A stretch of DNA of 22,311 nt from CAZXPY01 sp964643435 (GCA_964643435.1 CAZXPY010000008.1:1-22311), one strand, 5' to 3'; positions 7,039-14,817 are shown, counted from the stretch's first letter. Notes: generated by a model from the letters alone, not told the origin. Translations and numbers: made by a program.

Positions 7039-7799
7039 CACAAATAATAAAGGGAGTAAAAAATCTCAAAGAAATTTTAACTAAAACCGGGGGGAGGGAT
7101 TCCCAAGGACATATAAGTGTTCGTCATATTGGCGGTCGTCATAAAAGATTCTACCGTATAATTGATTTCAGGCGAGACAAATTTAATATTTCTTCCAAAG
7201 TAGTTTCTATTGAGTATGACCCAAATAGAAACGCTAATGTCGCTCTTTTAAATTATGCAGATGGAGAAAAGAGATATATTTTAGCCCCAGAGTCTCTAAA
7301 AGTAGATGATGAAGTTATTAGTGGTCAAAAAATAGAGATCAGAGCTGGGAACGCTACTCCTTTAAAAAATATACCAGTAGGTACTATTGTCCATAATGTT
7401 GAGCTCTTTCCGGGTAAGGGGGGACAACTAACCCGTTCTGCTGGTAGTGGTAGCCAAGTGATGGCAAAAGAAAAAGGCTACGTTTCATTAAAAATGCAAA
7501 GTGGTGAAATCAGAAAAATTAATGAAAATTGTATAGCTACAATCGGGACTCTTTCAAAAGGCGATGTTAAAAATATAAAACTTCTAAAGGCTGGTCAAAG
7601 AAGACACTTAGGGATTAGACCGGGAGTTAGAGGAGTGGCAATGTCTCCGCGAGATCACCCTCATGGTGGCGGGGAAGGCAGAAGTGGAATTGGTATGAGT
7701 TCTCCAAAGACTCCTTGGGGAAAGAGAACTTTAGGTAAAAAAACCAGAAAGAAGAATAAATCTTCTAATAAAATGATAATTGCAAGGAGAAAAAGATAG
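7035..7799 (+). CDS. rplB: 50S ribosomal protein L2 (uL2), N-terminally short
   Basis: L2 is essential for subunit joining and peptidyl transferase activity. The core is intact: TGGRDSQG, RHIGGRHKRFYRIIDF, YDPNRNANVALL, GTIVHNVELFPGKGGQL and DHPHGGGEGR, with His208 matching the functionally important His229 of E. coli. The protein is 254 residues against about 273. The shortage is at the N-terminus: the usual KPTSPGRR segment and about 20 residues are missing. An in-frame TGA at 7020-7022, with no start codon after it, rules out a longer form. It overlaps rplW by 4 bases. Confidence 0.96.
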   Translation: MTQIIKGVKNLKEILTKTGGRDSQGHISVRHIGGRHKRFYRIIDFRRDKFNISSKVVSIEYDPNRNANVALLNYADGEKRYILAPESLKVDDEVISGQKIEIRAGNATPLKNIPVGTIVHNVELFPGKGGQLTRSAGSGSQVMAKEKGYVSLKMQSGEIRKINENCIATIGTLSKGDVKNIKLLKAGQRRHLGIRPGVRGVAMSPRDHPHGGGEGRSGIGMSSPKTPWGKRTLGKKTRKKNKSSNKMIIARRKR

Positions 7800-7801
7800 A
7801 C

Positions 7802-8086
7802 ATGGCCCGCTCTTTAAAAAAGGGACCGTTCATCGACCCAAAACTTTTAAAAAAAGTAAAAAAAGCAAAAGAAGAAGGTTCGCGAGAACCAATTAAAACT
7901 TATTCGCGCAGTTCCCAAATTTCTCCTGATATGGTGGGTCTAACAATAAGTATTCATAATGGTAAGACATTTATAAGCGTTTTCATTACTGAATCAATGG
8001 TGGGCCATCGTCTTGGTGAGTTTGCACCAACTAGAACATTTAGAAGTCACGGCAGAGTTATGGAGCGAACCGCTACACCAACCTAA
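7802..8086 (+). CDS. rpsS: 30S ribosomal protein S19 (uS19)
   Basis: S19 binds the 30S head near S13 and the A-site tRNA. The start MARSLKKGPFID, the TYSRSSQISPDMVG segment and the VGHRLGEFAPTRTFRSH signature are diagnostic. The length of 94 residues is normal. It begins 2 bases after rplB and ends 5 bases before rplV, with no SD. Confidence 0.97.
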   Translation: MARSLKKGPFIDPKLLKKVKKAKEEGSREPIKTYSRSSQISPDMVGLTISIHNGKTFISVFITESMVGHRLGEFAPTRTFRSHGRVMERTATPT

Positions 8087-8091
8087 AACTT

Positions 8092-8439
8092 ATGGAAATT
8101 AATGCTGTTGCTAAAAATATAAGAATATCACCAAGAAAAGTACGCTTAGTTTCTGGTAGCCTTAAAGGTATGGTCGCGAAAAAAGCTCTGGAATACTTAC
8201 GTTTTGCTAACAAAAGCAGCGCCTTGCCGTTATCAAAAGTAATAAAAAGCGCTTTAAGTAACGCTACTAATAACTTTAAATTGGAAGAGGATAAATTGAA
8301 AATTAAAGACATAGCCGTAGAAGAAGGTCCTACCCTGAAAAGATTTAGAGCCCGTTCTCGAGGTATGGCCCATTCAATCTTGAAGCGAACAAGCCATATT
8401 AAAGTAGTTTTGGAGGATGTTAATGGGCCAAAAAGTTAA
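8092..8439 (+). CDS. rplV: 50S ribosomal protein L22 (uL22)
   Basis: L22 has a globular domain on the subunit surface and a beta-hairpin that reaches into the exit tunnel. The 115-residue protein shows NIRISPRKVRLVSG at the start, a SNATNNF helix segment and the tunnel hairpin GPTLKRFRARSRGMAHSILK with the conserved HIKVVL end. Its last 17 bases overlap the rpsC start, and the rpsC SD lies inside this gene. Confidence 0.96.
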   Translation: MEINAVAKNIRISPRKVRLVSGSLKGMVAKKALEYLRFANKSSALPLSKVIKSALSNATNNFKLEEDKLKIKDIAVEEGPTLKRFRARSRGMAHSILKRTSHIKVVLEDVNGPKS

Positions 8440-9064
8440 TCCAATTGCGTTTAGATTACCAACAACCGGTAATTGGGTTTCCCGTTGGTACGCGAACGAT
8501 AAAAGGTATAAAGAATTTTTAAACCAAGATATAAAAGTAAGAAATTTAGTAATGAGGGTATTAAAAAATGCCGGGGTTAGTAAGATTATTATTGAAAGAT
8601 CGATCAATAAGGCGACTGCCACTGTTAAAGTAGCGCGTCCTGGTATGGTTATTGGCAGGGGCGGTTCTGGAGTTGAGCAATTAAAAAAAGAGCTAGAGAG
8701 TTTAATTGGTGCAAAATTAACCTTAAATATTGAAGAGATTAAAAAACCAGATCTCGATGCTTACCTTGTAGCGAGGTCTGTAGCTGATCAAATTGAAAAA
8801 AGATTGCATCCTAAACGAGTTATCGCTTTTGCGGCTGAAAAAGTGATGCAAGCGAAAGCTAAAGGAGTAAAAATTATTGTTTCTGGTAGAATTGGAGGAT
8901 CGGAAATTGCCAGAAGGGAAAAAATAGTTTTAGGAAGTATCCCATTACAAACTATTAAAGCTGATATCGATTTTGCGGTCGTGGCCGCAAAAACTCAAAC
9001 CGCTGGTGTAGTGGGAGTAAAGGTTTGGATAAGTAAACCGGAAGAACAAATTTCAAAGGAATAA
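8423..9064 (+). CDS. rpsC: 30S ribosomal protein S3 (uS3)
   Basis: S3 is a head protein at the mRNA entry site with helicase activity. It is 213 residues long. MGQKVNPIAFRL is the classic N-terminus, so I use ATG 8423 rather than the ATG at 8417; a GGAGG at 8412-8416 lies 6 bases before it, an ideal spacing. The KH domain carries the GxxG loop as G78-R79-G80-G81. The C-terminal domain shows SGRIGGSEIARREK and ends in VGVKVWISK. Confidence 0.96.
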   Translation: MGQKVNPIAFRLPTTGNWVSRWYANDKRYKEFLNQDIKVRNLVMRVLKNAGVSKIIIERSINKATATVKVARPGMVIGRGGSGVEQLKKELESLIGAKLTLNIEEIKKPDLDAYLVARSVADQIEKRLHPKRVIAFAAEKVMQAKAKGVKIIVSGRIGGSEIARREKIVLGSIPLQTIKADIDFAVVAAKTQTAGVVGVKVWISKPEEQISKE

Positions 9065-9067
9065 CTT

Positions 9068-9481
9068 ATGTTACAACCAAGAAGAGTAAAATTTAGAAAG
9101 CAATTCAGAAGGACAGGCAGTATTAGAAATATTGCTACCAGGAAATTAGAAATCGAATTTGGCGAATATGGACTAAAGTCTCTTGAAGCTGGTTTTTTAA
9201 CCGCCAGACAGGTAGAGGCGGCAAGACGCGCAATGACCCATCACACTAAAAGAGGAGGGAGAATCTGGATTAGAATTTTTCCGGATAAGCCGGTAACCAA
9301 AAAACCACCAGAAACTCGTATGGGTTCGGGTAAAGGGGCGGTTGATCACTACGTTGCGGCTGTAAAAGCAGGAACAGTTCTTTTTGAGATTGGTGGGGTA
9401 AGTAAGGAATTAGCTCTTGAATCATTAAGATTGGCGGCTGAAAAATTACCGGTTGCGGTAATGGTTGTTTCAAAAACATGA
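9068..9481 (+). CDS. rplP: 50S ribosomal protein L16 (uL16)
   Basis: L16 organises the A-site region of the 50S subunit. The 137-residue protein begins MLQPRRVKFRKQ, has EAARRAMTHHTKRGG and IWIRIFPDKPVTKKP, and keeps the TRMGSGKGAVDHYVA loop, including the arginine aligned with E. coli Arg81. No SD is seen. Its stop overlaps the rpmC start as ATGA. Confidence 0.97.
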   Translation: MLQPRRVKFRKQFRRTGSIRNIATRKLEIEFGEYGLKSLEAGFLTARQVEAARRAMTHHTKRGGRIWIRIFPDKPVTKKPPETRMGSGKGAVDHYVAAVKAGTVLFEIGGVSKELALESLRLAAEKLPVAVMVVSKT

Positions 9482-9678
9482 AAAAATTAACGGAAAAATT
9501 AAGAGTAAAAAATATTAATGAGTTAAAAGATTTACTAAAAGAAACTGATAAAGAATTGGTTGATTTAAAAATTAAATTAGCGACGAGAAAGTTAAAAAAC
9601 ACAAAGCTAGCTGGAACAAAGAGAAAAGAAATTGCGCGTATATTAACTTTAATTAGAGAAAAGGATCTAGGTTTATGA
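9478..9678 (+). CDS. rpmC: 50S ribosomal protein L29 (uL29)
   Basis: L29 is a small two-helix protein beside L23 at the tunnel exit. The 66-residue frame is almost all helix and rich in lysine and leucine, with the family pattern ELKDLLKETDKELVDLKIKL followed by ARILTLIREK. It overlaps both neighbours by the four bases ATGA, as expected between rplP and rpsQ. Confidence 0.9.
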   Translation: MKKLTEKLRVKNINELKDLLKETDKELVDLKIKLATRKLKNTKLAGTKRKEIARILTLIREKDLGL

Positions 9679-9896
9679 TTGGAAAAGTAATTTCGACAAA
9701 AATGCAAAAAACCGCGGTGGTCGAAGTCGAAAGAATTTCCATCCACTCTCTTTACAAAAAGAGAGTCAGGAAAACTAAAAAATTTAAAGCTCACGATAAT
9801 TTAGGAGTAGAAGTTGGTAATATTGTCCGAATTGAAAATACCCGACCAATTTCAAAAGATAAGCATTTTCAAGTGGTGGAGATAGTAAAGAAATGA
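9675..9896 (+). CDS. rpsQ: 30S ribosomal protein S17 (uS17)
   Basis: S17 binds the 16S rRNA 5' domain early in assembly. The 73-residue OB-fold protein reads GKVISTKMQKTAVVEVER, then HSLYKKRVRKTKKFKAHD and the IVRIENTRPISKDKHFQVVE signature. ATGA overlaps lie at both ends. Confidence 0.96.
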   Translation: MIGKVISTKMQKTAVVEVERISIHSLYKKRVRKTKKFKAHDNLGVEVGNIVRIENTRPISKDKHFQVVEIVKK

Positions 9897-10261
9897 TTCA
9901 AATAAGAAGTGTTTTGAAGGTTGCTGATAATAGCGGCGTTAAAAAATTGAAAGTTATTGGAATACCAGGTAAAGCAAAAGCGAAAACATCTTCACTCGGA
10001 GATATTGTTACTGCCGTGGCAAAAGGAGCTGATAGAGTGTCGGTGGTGAAAGAAAGCGAGATTGTTAAAGCGGTAATCGTCAGGGTAAGAAAAGAAAAAA
10101 GAAGAATAGATGGTTCTTATATCCGTTTTGATGATAACGCCGCGGTAATTATTGATAATAGTGGTAACCCAAAAGGCACTAGAATTTTCGGTCCAGTTGC
10201 TAGGGAATTGCGCGACAAGGGCTTTTTAAAAATTATCTCTTTAGCACCAGAAGTTTTTTAA
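9893..10261 (+). CDS. rplN: 50S ribosomal protein L14 (uL14)
   Basis: L14 forms an inter-subunit bridge and binds the assembly factor RsfS. The 122-residue sequence is typical: MIQIRSVLKVADNSGVKKL, GDIVTAVAKGA, VIVRVRKEKRRIDGSYIRFD, and the closing GTRIFGPVARELRDKGF with a family-like SLAPEVF end. It is translationally coupled to rpsQ by ATGA. Confidence 0.97.
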   Translation: MIQIRSVLKVADNSGVKKLKVIGIPGKAKAKTSSLGDIVTAVAKGADRVSVVKESEIVKAVIVRVRKEKRRIDGSYIRFDDNAAVIIDNSGNPKGTRIFGPVARELRDKGFLKIISLAPEVF

Positions 10262-10263
10262 AT

Positions 10264-10569
10264 ATGAAATATAAAGTTGGTGATCTAGTTAAAGTTAAAT
10301 TAGGGAAGGATAAAGGTAAAACCGGTAAGATTGAGAGAGTAATTACGAAAGAGAGTAAAGCCATTGTGGCGGGGTTGAATCTTTATAAAAAACATTTAAA
10401 AAAAGGAGCAAAGGGATCAGGCGGTATTATTGATATAAGTAAACCCTTATATTTATCAAAAGTCCAAATAATTTGTCCTAAATGTAATTTACCAACTAAA
10501 ATTGGATACGAAATCACTAACAAGATAAAATCGAGAGTTTGCCGAAAGTGTAAGGCAATAATAAGTTAG
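10264..10569 (+). CDS. rplX: 50S ribosomal protein L24 (uL24) with zinc-ribbon tail
   Basis: L24 starts 50S assembly. The KOW motif is near the N-terminus (KVGDLVKVKLGKDKGKTGKI), followed by GLNLYKKHLK. The C-terminus carries two CxxC pairs (Cys71/Cys74 and Cys93/Cys96), a zinc-ribbon form of L24 found in many bacteria but absent from E. coli. The length is 101 residues. It lies 2 bases from both neighbours, with no SD. Confidence 0.95.
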   Translation: MKYKVGDLVKVKLGKDKGKTGKIERVITKESKAIVAGLNLYKKHLKKGAKGSGGIIDISKPLYLSKVQIICPKCNLPTKIGYEITNKIKSRVCRKCKAIIS

Positions 10570-10571
10570 CT

Positions 10572-11114
10572 ATGAGTCTTTTTGAAAGATATAGAAAAGA
10601 AATTCTTGAGCAACTGAAAAAAGATCTAGGGTTAGAAAATAATTTTGAAGTGCCTAGTCTTGAAAAAATTGTTATTAATTGTGGTCTGGGTAGTGCGGCT
10701 GACGATCAAAAAGTCTTGGATGAAATCTCTAGTAAAATCGCTAAAATTACCGGTCAAAGACCGATAGAAACTTTCGCAAGGGCAGCCATCGCCTCGTTTA
10801 ATATTAGAAAAGGGCAAAAAATAGGTATAAGAGTAACTTTAAGAGGGAAAAAAATGTATGATTTTTTTGAAAAATTTGTTTCGGTGGTTTTACCTAGATT
10901 GAGGGACTTTCGAGGGGTGTCCCAAAACAGTTTTGATAAAAGAGGTAATTACAGTGTCGGTCTAAAAGAAATAGATGTTTTTCCTGAAGTTGAGGTTTTA
11001 AAGGGAAGTAAAGAAACCGGCTTAGAAGTAACTTTTGTCACAACTACACAAGATCCCGAAAAGGCTAAAAAATTACTAGAAGCTTTGGGTATGCCTTTTC
11101 AGAAGCAAAAGTAA
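10572..11114 (+). CDS. rplE: 50S ribosomal protein L5 (uL5)
   Basis: L5 binds 5S rRNA and contacts P-site tRNA. The 180-residue protein shows VPSLEKIVINCGLG, ITGQRPIETFARAAIASFNI, RKGQKIGIRVTLRGKKMYDF, LPRLRDFRGV and the FPEV segment in normal order. It is followed by the only sizeable gap in this part of the operon, which holds an AT-only hairpin. Confidence 0.97.
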   Translation: MSLFERYRKEILEQLKKDLGLENNFEVPSLEKIVINCGLGSAADDQKVLDEISSKIAKITGQRPIETFARAAIASFNIRKGQKIGIRVTLRGKKMYDFFEKFVSVVLPRLRDFRGVSQNSFDKRGNYSVGLKEIDVFPEVEVLKGSKETGLEVTFVTTTQDPEKAKKLLEALGMPFQKQK

Positions 11115-11119
11115 AAATG

Positions 11120-11150
11120 CAAAATTTAAAATACTTTAAATTTTGTTTTT
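11120..11150 (+). terminator. AT-rich perfect hairpin with T-run between rplE and rpsN
   Basis: AAAATTTAAA (11121-11130) pairs perfectly with TTTAAATTTT (11135-11144) across an ATAC loop, closed by C11120-G11145 and followed by five T residues. The stem has almost no G-C pairs, so it is weak as a terminator. It may be a pause, processing or RNA-stability element inside the operon. Confidence 0.35.
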
Positions 11151-11161
11151 AAGAAGTAACT

Positions 11162-11344
11162 ATGGCAAGACTAGCGATGATTGTAAAAGCGCAAAAAGTA
11201 CCTAAGTTTAAGGTTCGTGCAAAAAACCGCTGCAGTCGGTGTGGTCGGCCTAGAGCCTATATTAGAAAATTTGGACTTTGCCGAATTTGCTTTCGAGAGT
11301 TCGCCCATAAAGGGGAATTACCCGGGGTTTTAAAGAAGGGTTAA
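11162..11344 (+). CDS. rpsN: 30S ribosomal protein S14, zinc-binding type Z (uS14)
   Basis: The short 60-residue S14 has a zinc site of two CxxC pairs (Cys24/Cys27 and Cys40/Cys43). RCSRCGRPRAYIRKFGLCRI and CFREFAHKGELPGV match the zinc form. It sits in the standard place between rplE and rpsH, starting 47 bases after rplE. No SD is visible. Confidence 0.95.
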   Translation: MARLAMIVKAQKVPKFKVRAKNRCSRCGRPRAYIRKFGLCRICFREFAHKGELPGVLKKG

Positions 11345-11352
11345 AAACTAAA

Positions 11353-11745
11353 ATGATTACTGATCCTATTGCCGATATGTTAACAATAATAAGAAACGGT
11401 TTTCTCTCAAAAGCCGAAACTGTAAACATACGGCACTCTAACTTTAAAAAAGAGCTGGCAATAATTTTGAAGAAATTAGAATTCATTGAAGATTTTGAGA
11501 TTTTAAAAGAAAAAAACCACCAAACTATTAAGATTTCTTTAAAATATAAAAATGCAAAACCAGCCCTTACCGGAATTAAAAGGGTCTCTAAGCCAGGCTT
11601 AAGAATATATGCAAAAAATAAAAAAGTTCCTAAAACCCTTGGGGGAATTGGGGCAACAATTGTTTCTACCCCAAAAGGCTTAATGACTGATGGAGACGCA
11701 AAAAGAAACGGTTTAGGCGGTGAGATAATTTGTAAAGTATGGTAA
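11353..11745 (+). CDS. rpsH: 30S ribosomal protein S8 (uS8)
   Basis: S8 binds helix 21 of 16S rRNA and in E. coli represses the spc operon. The 130-residue protein begins MITDPIADMLTIIRNG and ends with GATIVSTPKGLMTDGDAKRN and GLGGEIICKVW, the family's signature end. Its final 7 bases overlap rplF. Confidence 0.97.
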   Translation: MITDPIADMLTIIRNGFLSKAETVNIRHSNFKKELAIILKKLEFIEDFEILKEKNHQTIKISLKYKNAKPALTGIKRVSKPGLRIYAKNKKVPKTLGGIGATIVSTPKGLMTDGDAKRNGLGGEIICKVW

Positions 11746-12305
11746 ACCTAAGACTTAAATTAACAGTAAAACCAATAGAAATACCTTCAGGCGTCCAAGT
11801 GGACTTGGCCGGGAATTCAATTTTAGTTAAAGGACCATTAGGTGAAATAAGTAGGGAGTTTCCGAAAAACATAACTATTAGTCACTCTGATAATAAAATT
11901 TATATTAAGAGAGATTCCGACGAAAAGTTTTCAAAAGCAATTGAAGGCACAACTAGAGCTTTAATTTCTAATTTTGTTGAAGGTGTTACCAAGGGTTTCT
12001 CAAAAACCTTAGAATTATCCGGAATTGGTTTTAGAGCAAATTTAGAGGGGACAACATTAAACCTATCAGTCGGTTTTTCTCATCCAATAAAATTTGAAGC
12101 ACCCTCCGGAGTGAGTTTTGAAGTCAAAGAGAATAAAATAAAAGTCTTTGGCGTCGATAAACAGTTAGTTGGAGATACGGCAGCAAGAATTAAAAAAATA
12201 AGAAAGCCCGATCCTTATAAAGGTAAAGGAATAAAATATGAAGGTGAGATAATTAAGAAAAAGGTGGGTAAAACTGCCAAATTGGGAGCGGGGGAAAAAC
12301 TATAG
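11739..12305 (+). CDS. rplF: 50S ribosomal protein L6 (uL6)
   Basis: L6 has two related domains near the sarcin-ricin loop and factor-binding site. In the 188-residue protein the first half shows KPIEIPSGVQVDLAGNSILV and KGPLGEIS; the second half has LELSGIGFRANLEG, LSVGFSHPI and the signature IRKPDPYKGKGIKYEGE. ATG 11739 overlaps the rpsH stop. Confidence 0.97.
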   Translation: MVNLRLKLTVKPIEIPSGVQVDLAGNSILVKGPLGEISREFPKNITISHSDNKIYIKRDSDEKFSKAIEGTTRALISNFVEGVTKGFSKTLELSGIGFRANLEGTTLNLSVGFSHPIKFEAPSGVSFEVKENKIKVFGVDKQLVGDTAARIKKIRKPDPYKGKGIKYEGEIIKKKVGKTAKLGAGEKL

Positions 12306-12308
12306 TTT

Positions 12309-12644
12309 ATGCGAACAAGACAAATTAGACACAAAAAGATTAGAGCAAAAATATTTGGTACAAGGAAGAGGCCAAGACTTGGTGTTTTCAGATCGTCCAA
12401 GCAAATTTACGCGTATTTAATTGATGATGATCAAGGAAAAACATTAGTTTCCGCAAGTTCCTTAGAATTTGAAAAGAATGGGTTAACTAAGCTTCTGGTC
12501 GCAAAAAAAGTTGGAAAAACTTTAGCCGAAAAAGCAAAAAATAAAAAAATCACAAAAGTAGTTTTTGACCGTAGTGGATATTTGTATCACGGTAGAGTTG
12601 AAGCCTTGGCGCAAGGATCCCGAGAAGGAGGCTTAAAATTTTGA
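12309..12644 (+). CDS. rplR: 50S ribosomal protein L18 (uL18)
   Basis: L18 binds 5S rRNA together with L5. The 111-residue protein has a basic N-terminus (RQIRHKKIRAKIFGTRKRPR), the LGVFRSSKQIYAYLIDDDQG core and a closing FDRSGYLYHGRVEALAQGSR-type segment. Its stop codon shares two bases with the TTG start of rpsE, and the strong rpsE SD lies in its last codons. Confidence 0.96.
   Translation: MRTRQIRHKKIRAKIFGTRKRPRLGVFRSSKQIYAYLIDDDQGKTLVSASSLEFEKNGLTKLLVAKKVGKTLAEKAKNKKITKVVFDRSGYLYHGRVEALAQGSREGGLKF
12625..12631 (+). promoter_or_regulatory. Shine-Dalgarno site that fixes the TTG start of rpsE
   Basis: AAGGAGG lies 9 bases before TTG 12641, inside the rplR 3' end. No ATG is available near the S5 N-terminus, so this site supports the unusual start codon. 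Confidence 0.7.
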
Positions 12645-13147
12645 ACTGGGAAAAAGAATTTGAAGAAAAGATAGTCCAAGTTAATAGAGTCTCTAAAAAG
12701 ACAAAAGGTGGAAATAGGATTGGATTTTCAGTTTTGATGGTTGTTGGTAATCGAGCGGGAAAAGTCGGTGTTGGTTTAGGTAAAGCTCCGGATGTCCAAT
12801 CAGCGATTGTAAAAGGGGCTACTTTTGCTAAGAAACATCTTATTGATGTTCCCTTGAGAGGAACCACAATACCGCACGAAATTGTAGTTAAAAAAGGAGC
12901 AGCCAAAGTATTTTTAAAACCAGCTGCACCCGGAACAGGAGTAATTGCTGGTGGCGCAGTTAGAGCTGTTGTTGAAGCAGCGGGAATCGGGGATATTTTA
13001 TCCAAGGTTTTAGGAACTTCTAATCAGGCCTCAAATGTTTACGCCACTCTTGAAGCCTTGAATAGACTGACTAAAATAGAAGAAAAACCCTCGGTTGTGG
13101 TTGAAAAAAATGTTAAGCAAATTACAGAAGATAAAGCAAAAAAGTAA
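12641..13147 (+). CDS. rpsE: 30S ribosomal protein S5 (uS5), TTG start
   Basis: S5 lines the mRNA entry channel and affects decoding accuracy. The 168-residue protein shows VQVNRVSKKTKGGNRIGFSV, then VGNRAGKVGVGLGKAPDV, the IPHEIVVKKGAAKVFLKPA loop and GTGVIAGGAVRAVVEAAGI. The start is TTG, supported by AAGGAGG upstream. Its charged C-terminal tail is encoded across the rplO start (38 shared bases). In many bacteria rpmD (L30) would follow; here rplO follows directly. Confidence 0.96.
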   Translation: MNWEKEFEEKIVQVNRVSKKTKGGNRIGFSVLMVVGNRAGKVGVGLGKAPDVQSAIVKGATFAKKHLIDVPLRGTTIPHEIVVKKGAAKVFLKPAAPGTGVIAGGAVRAVVEAAGIGDILSKVLGTSNQASNVYATLEALNRLTKIEEKPSVVVEKNVKQITEDKAKK

Positions 13148-13541
13148 AAAAAGACTTGGTCGAGGAGAATCATCTGGAAAAGGCAAAACTTCCGGACGTG
13201 GTACCAAAGGCCAAAAAAGCCGAGAAAAAATAAAGCTTTCTTTTGAAGGCGGGCAGCTGCCTTTAATTAAACGCTTACCATTTAAACGCGGGGTAGGAAA
13301 TAAGCCGAAAAATCCAAAATTTACAGTAACTTTAGATATGTTGGAGAAACTACCAAAAAATTCTTTAGTAACGGTGGAGACTTTAAAGAAAGCAGGGATA
13401 CTGGACACTAATAAAAAAAGGGTAAAACTTAAAGTTGTTTTCAAGGGTATAATAACCAAACCTCTTAAACTTAAGATTCCGGCAACGGCCCGAGCAAAGG
13501 AGGCAATTATAAAAGCCAAAGGAGAGGTAGCTGATGTTTAG
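13110..13541 (+). CDS. rplO: 50S ribosomal protein L15 (uL15)
   Basis: L15 is a late assembly protein that reaches deep into 23S rRNA. The Gly/Arg-rich extension KRLGRGESSGKGKTSGRG is diagnostic, followed by FEGGQLPLIKRLPFKRG and the C-terminal globular part. ATG 13110 gives 143 residues and the MLSKLQKI opening expected of the family; TTG 13095 is less likely. It overlaps rpsE by 38 bases and secY by 8. Confidence 0.95.
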   Translation: MLSKLQKIKQKSKKRLGRGESSGKGKTSGRGTKGQKSREKIKLSFEGGQLPLIKRLPFKRGVGNKPKNPKFTVTLDMLEKLPKNSLVTVETLKKAGILDTNKKRVKLKVVFKGIITKPLKLKIPATARAKEAIIKAKGEVADV

Positions 13542-14817
13542 AGTTTTAAGAGGAATTTGGAAAACTCCCGATCTTAGAAATAAAATTTTAATTACTTTTG
13601 GGATTTTGATTGTCTTTAGGATTGCCGCCCATATTCCTGTGCCGGGAGTTGATATAAACTCTTTACGTAAACTTTTCGAAGACAACCAACTATTAGGGCT
13701 GTTAGATCTTTTCAGCGGAGGCACCTTATTTAATTTTTCTATTGTGGCTTTAGGGTTAAACCCTTATATTAACGCTTCAATAATAATGCAGCTTTTAGGT
13801 ATGGTCTTACCAAAACTTGAAGAATTGCAGAAGGAAGGAGAATACGGACGACAAAAAATAAATCAATACACAAGAATGTTGACAATTCCTTTGAGTGTAA
13901 TTCAAGCCTATGGAGTTTTGGTACTTTTAACTAGAAGTGGAGGAGGGGTTTTAACTAATATTAGCGTCCTTGAGACAATTGCAATTATTATTACTATGAC
14001 TGGCGGTACAATATTTTTGATGTGGCTTGGCGAACAGATAAGTGAATTTGGTCTTGGTAATGGAATTAGTATTTTAATTTTTGCCGGTATTGTTGGCCGG
14101 ATTCCGGTTACAATTGGCCAAACAATTTCTATTTTTGATCCGCGAAATATTATTAATCTTGTTTGGATTTTAGTTTTAGGTTTAGCAGTCATCACGGCGG
14201 TTGTATTCATAAATGAAGGTCACCGCCGAATCTTAGTACAATACGCAAGAAGAATTAGGGGAAATAGACTTTACGGAGGGCAAACTACTCACCTCCCTTT
14301 AAGAGTTAATCAAGCAGGGGTTATTCCAATAATTTTTGCCGTTTCAATTATTTTATTTCCGGGAATGCTCGCGACTTTTTTAGCCAGCAGTACTGTATCT
14401 TTCGTAGCGAATCTTGCAATTTCGATAAGAGATTTCTTTAACAATACAACTTACTACAGCGCCATTTATTTTCTTCTGGTTGTGTTTTTTACTTACTTCT
14501 ATACTCAAGTTACTTTTAATCCCACCAAGATTTCAGATGAGATCAAAAAATACGGGGGGTTTATTCCGGGCATTAGGCCCGGTCGCTACACAGCTGATTA
14601 TTTAAGTTTTATTTTAAACAGAATTACTTTGGTTGGAGGGATATTTTTAGGAGTGATCGCGATCTTACCGTTTATTGTTACGGAAATCACCAACGTTAAG
14701 ACCCTAGCTTTAGGAGGAACCGGTTTATTAATTGTCGTAAGCGTTGTGTTAGAAACCACTAAACAATTGGAATCGATGATAATAATGCGTTCTTATGAAG
14801 GTTTTTTAGAAAGGTGA
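13534..14817 (+). CDS. secY: protein translocase subunit SecY
   Basis: SecY is the channel through which proteins are exported or inserted into the membrane. The 427-residue protein is mostly hydrophobic, in keeping with ten membrane segments. Landmarks are the N-terminal FRIAAHIPVPGVD, LGLNPYINASIIMQLL, ISEFGLGNGISILIFAGIVG in the middle, the cytoplasmic loop LPLRVNQAGVIPIIFA and the C-terminal ESMIIMRSYEGFL. A GGAGAGG-type SD precedes ATG 13534. SecE and SecG are not in the window. Confidence 0.97.
   Translation: MFRVLRGIWKTPDLRNKILITFGILIVFRIAAHIPVPGVDINSLRKLFEDNQLLGLLDLFSGGTLFNFSIVALGLNPYINASIIMQLLGMVLPKLEELQKEGEYGRQKINQYTRMLTIPLSVIQAYGVLVLLTRSGGGVLTNISVLETIAIIITMTGGTIFLMWLGEQISEFGLGNGISILIFAGIVGRIPVTIGQTISIFDPRNIINLVWILVLGLAVITAVVFINEGHRRILVQYARRIRGNRLYGGQTTHLPLRVNQAGVIPIIFAVSIILFPGMLATFLASSTVSFVANLAISIRDFFNNTTYYSAIYFLLVVFFTYFYTQVTFNPTKISDEIKKYGGFIPGIRPGRYTADYLSFILNRITLVGGIFLGVIAILPFIVTEITNVKTLALGGTGLLIVVSVVLETTKQLESMIIMRSYEGFLER

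Noticed and set aside
9270..9794. Minus-strand frame of 174 codons across rplP-rpmC-rpsQ.
   Set aside because: It crosses three well-supported overlapping ribosomal genes and has a phenylalanine-rich, antisense-like composition.
13095..13110. TTG 13095 as the L15 start.
   Set aside because: ATG 13110 gives the family-like N-terminus; the TTG adds five residues without support.
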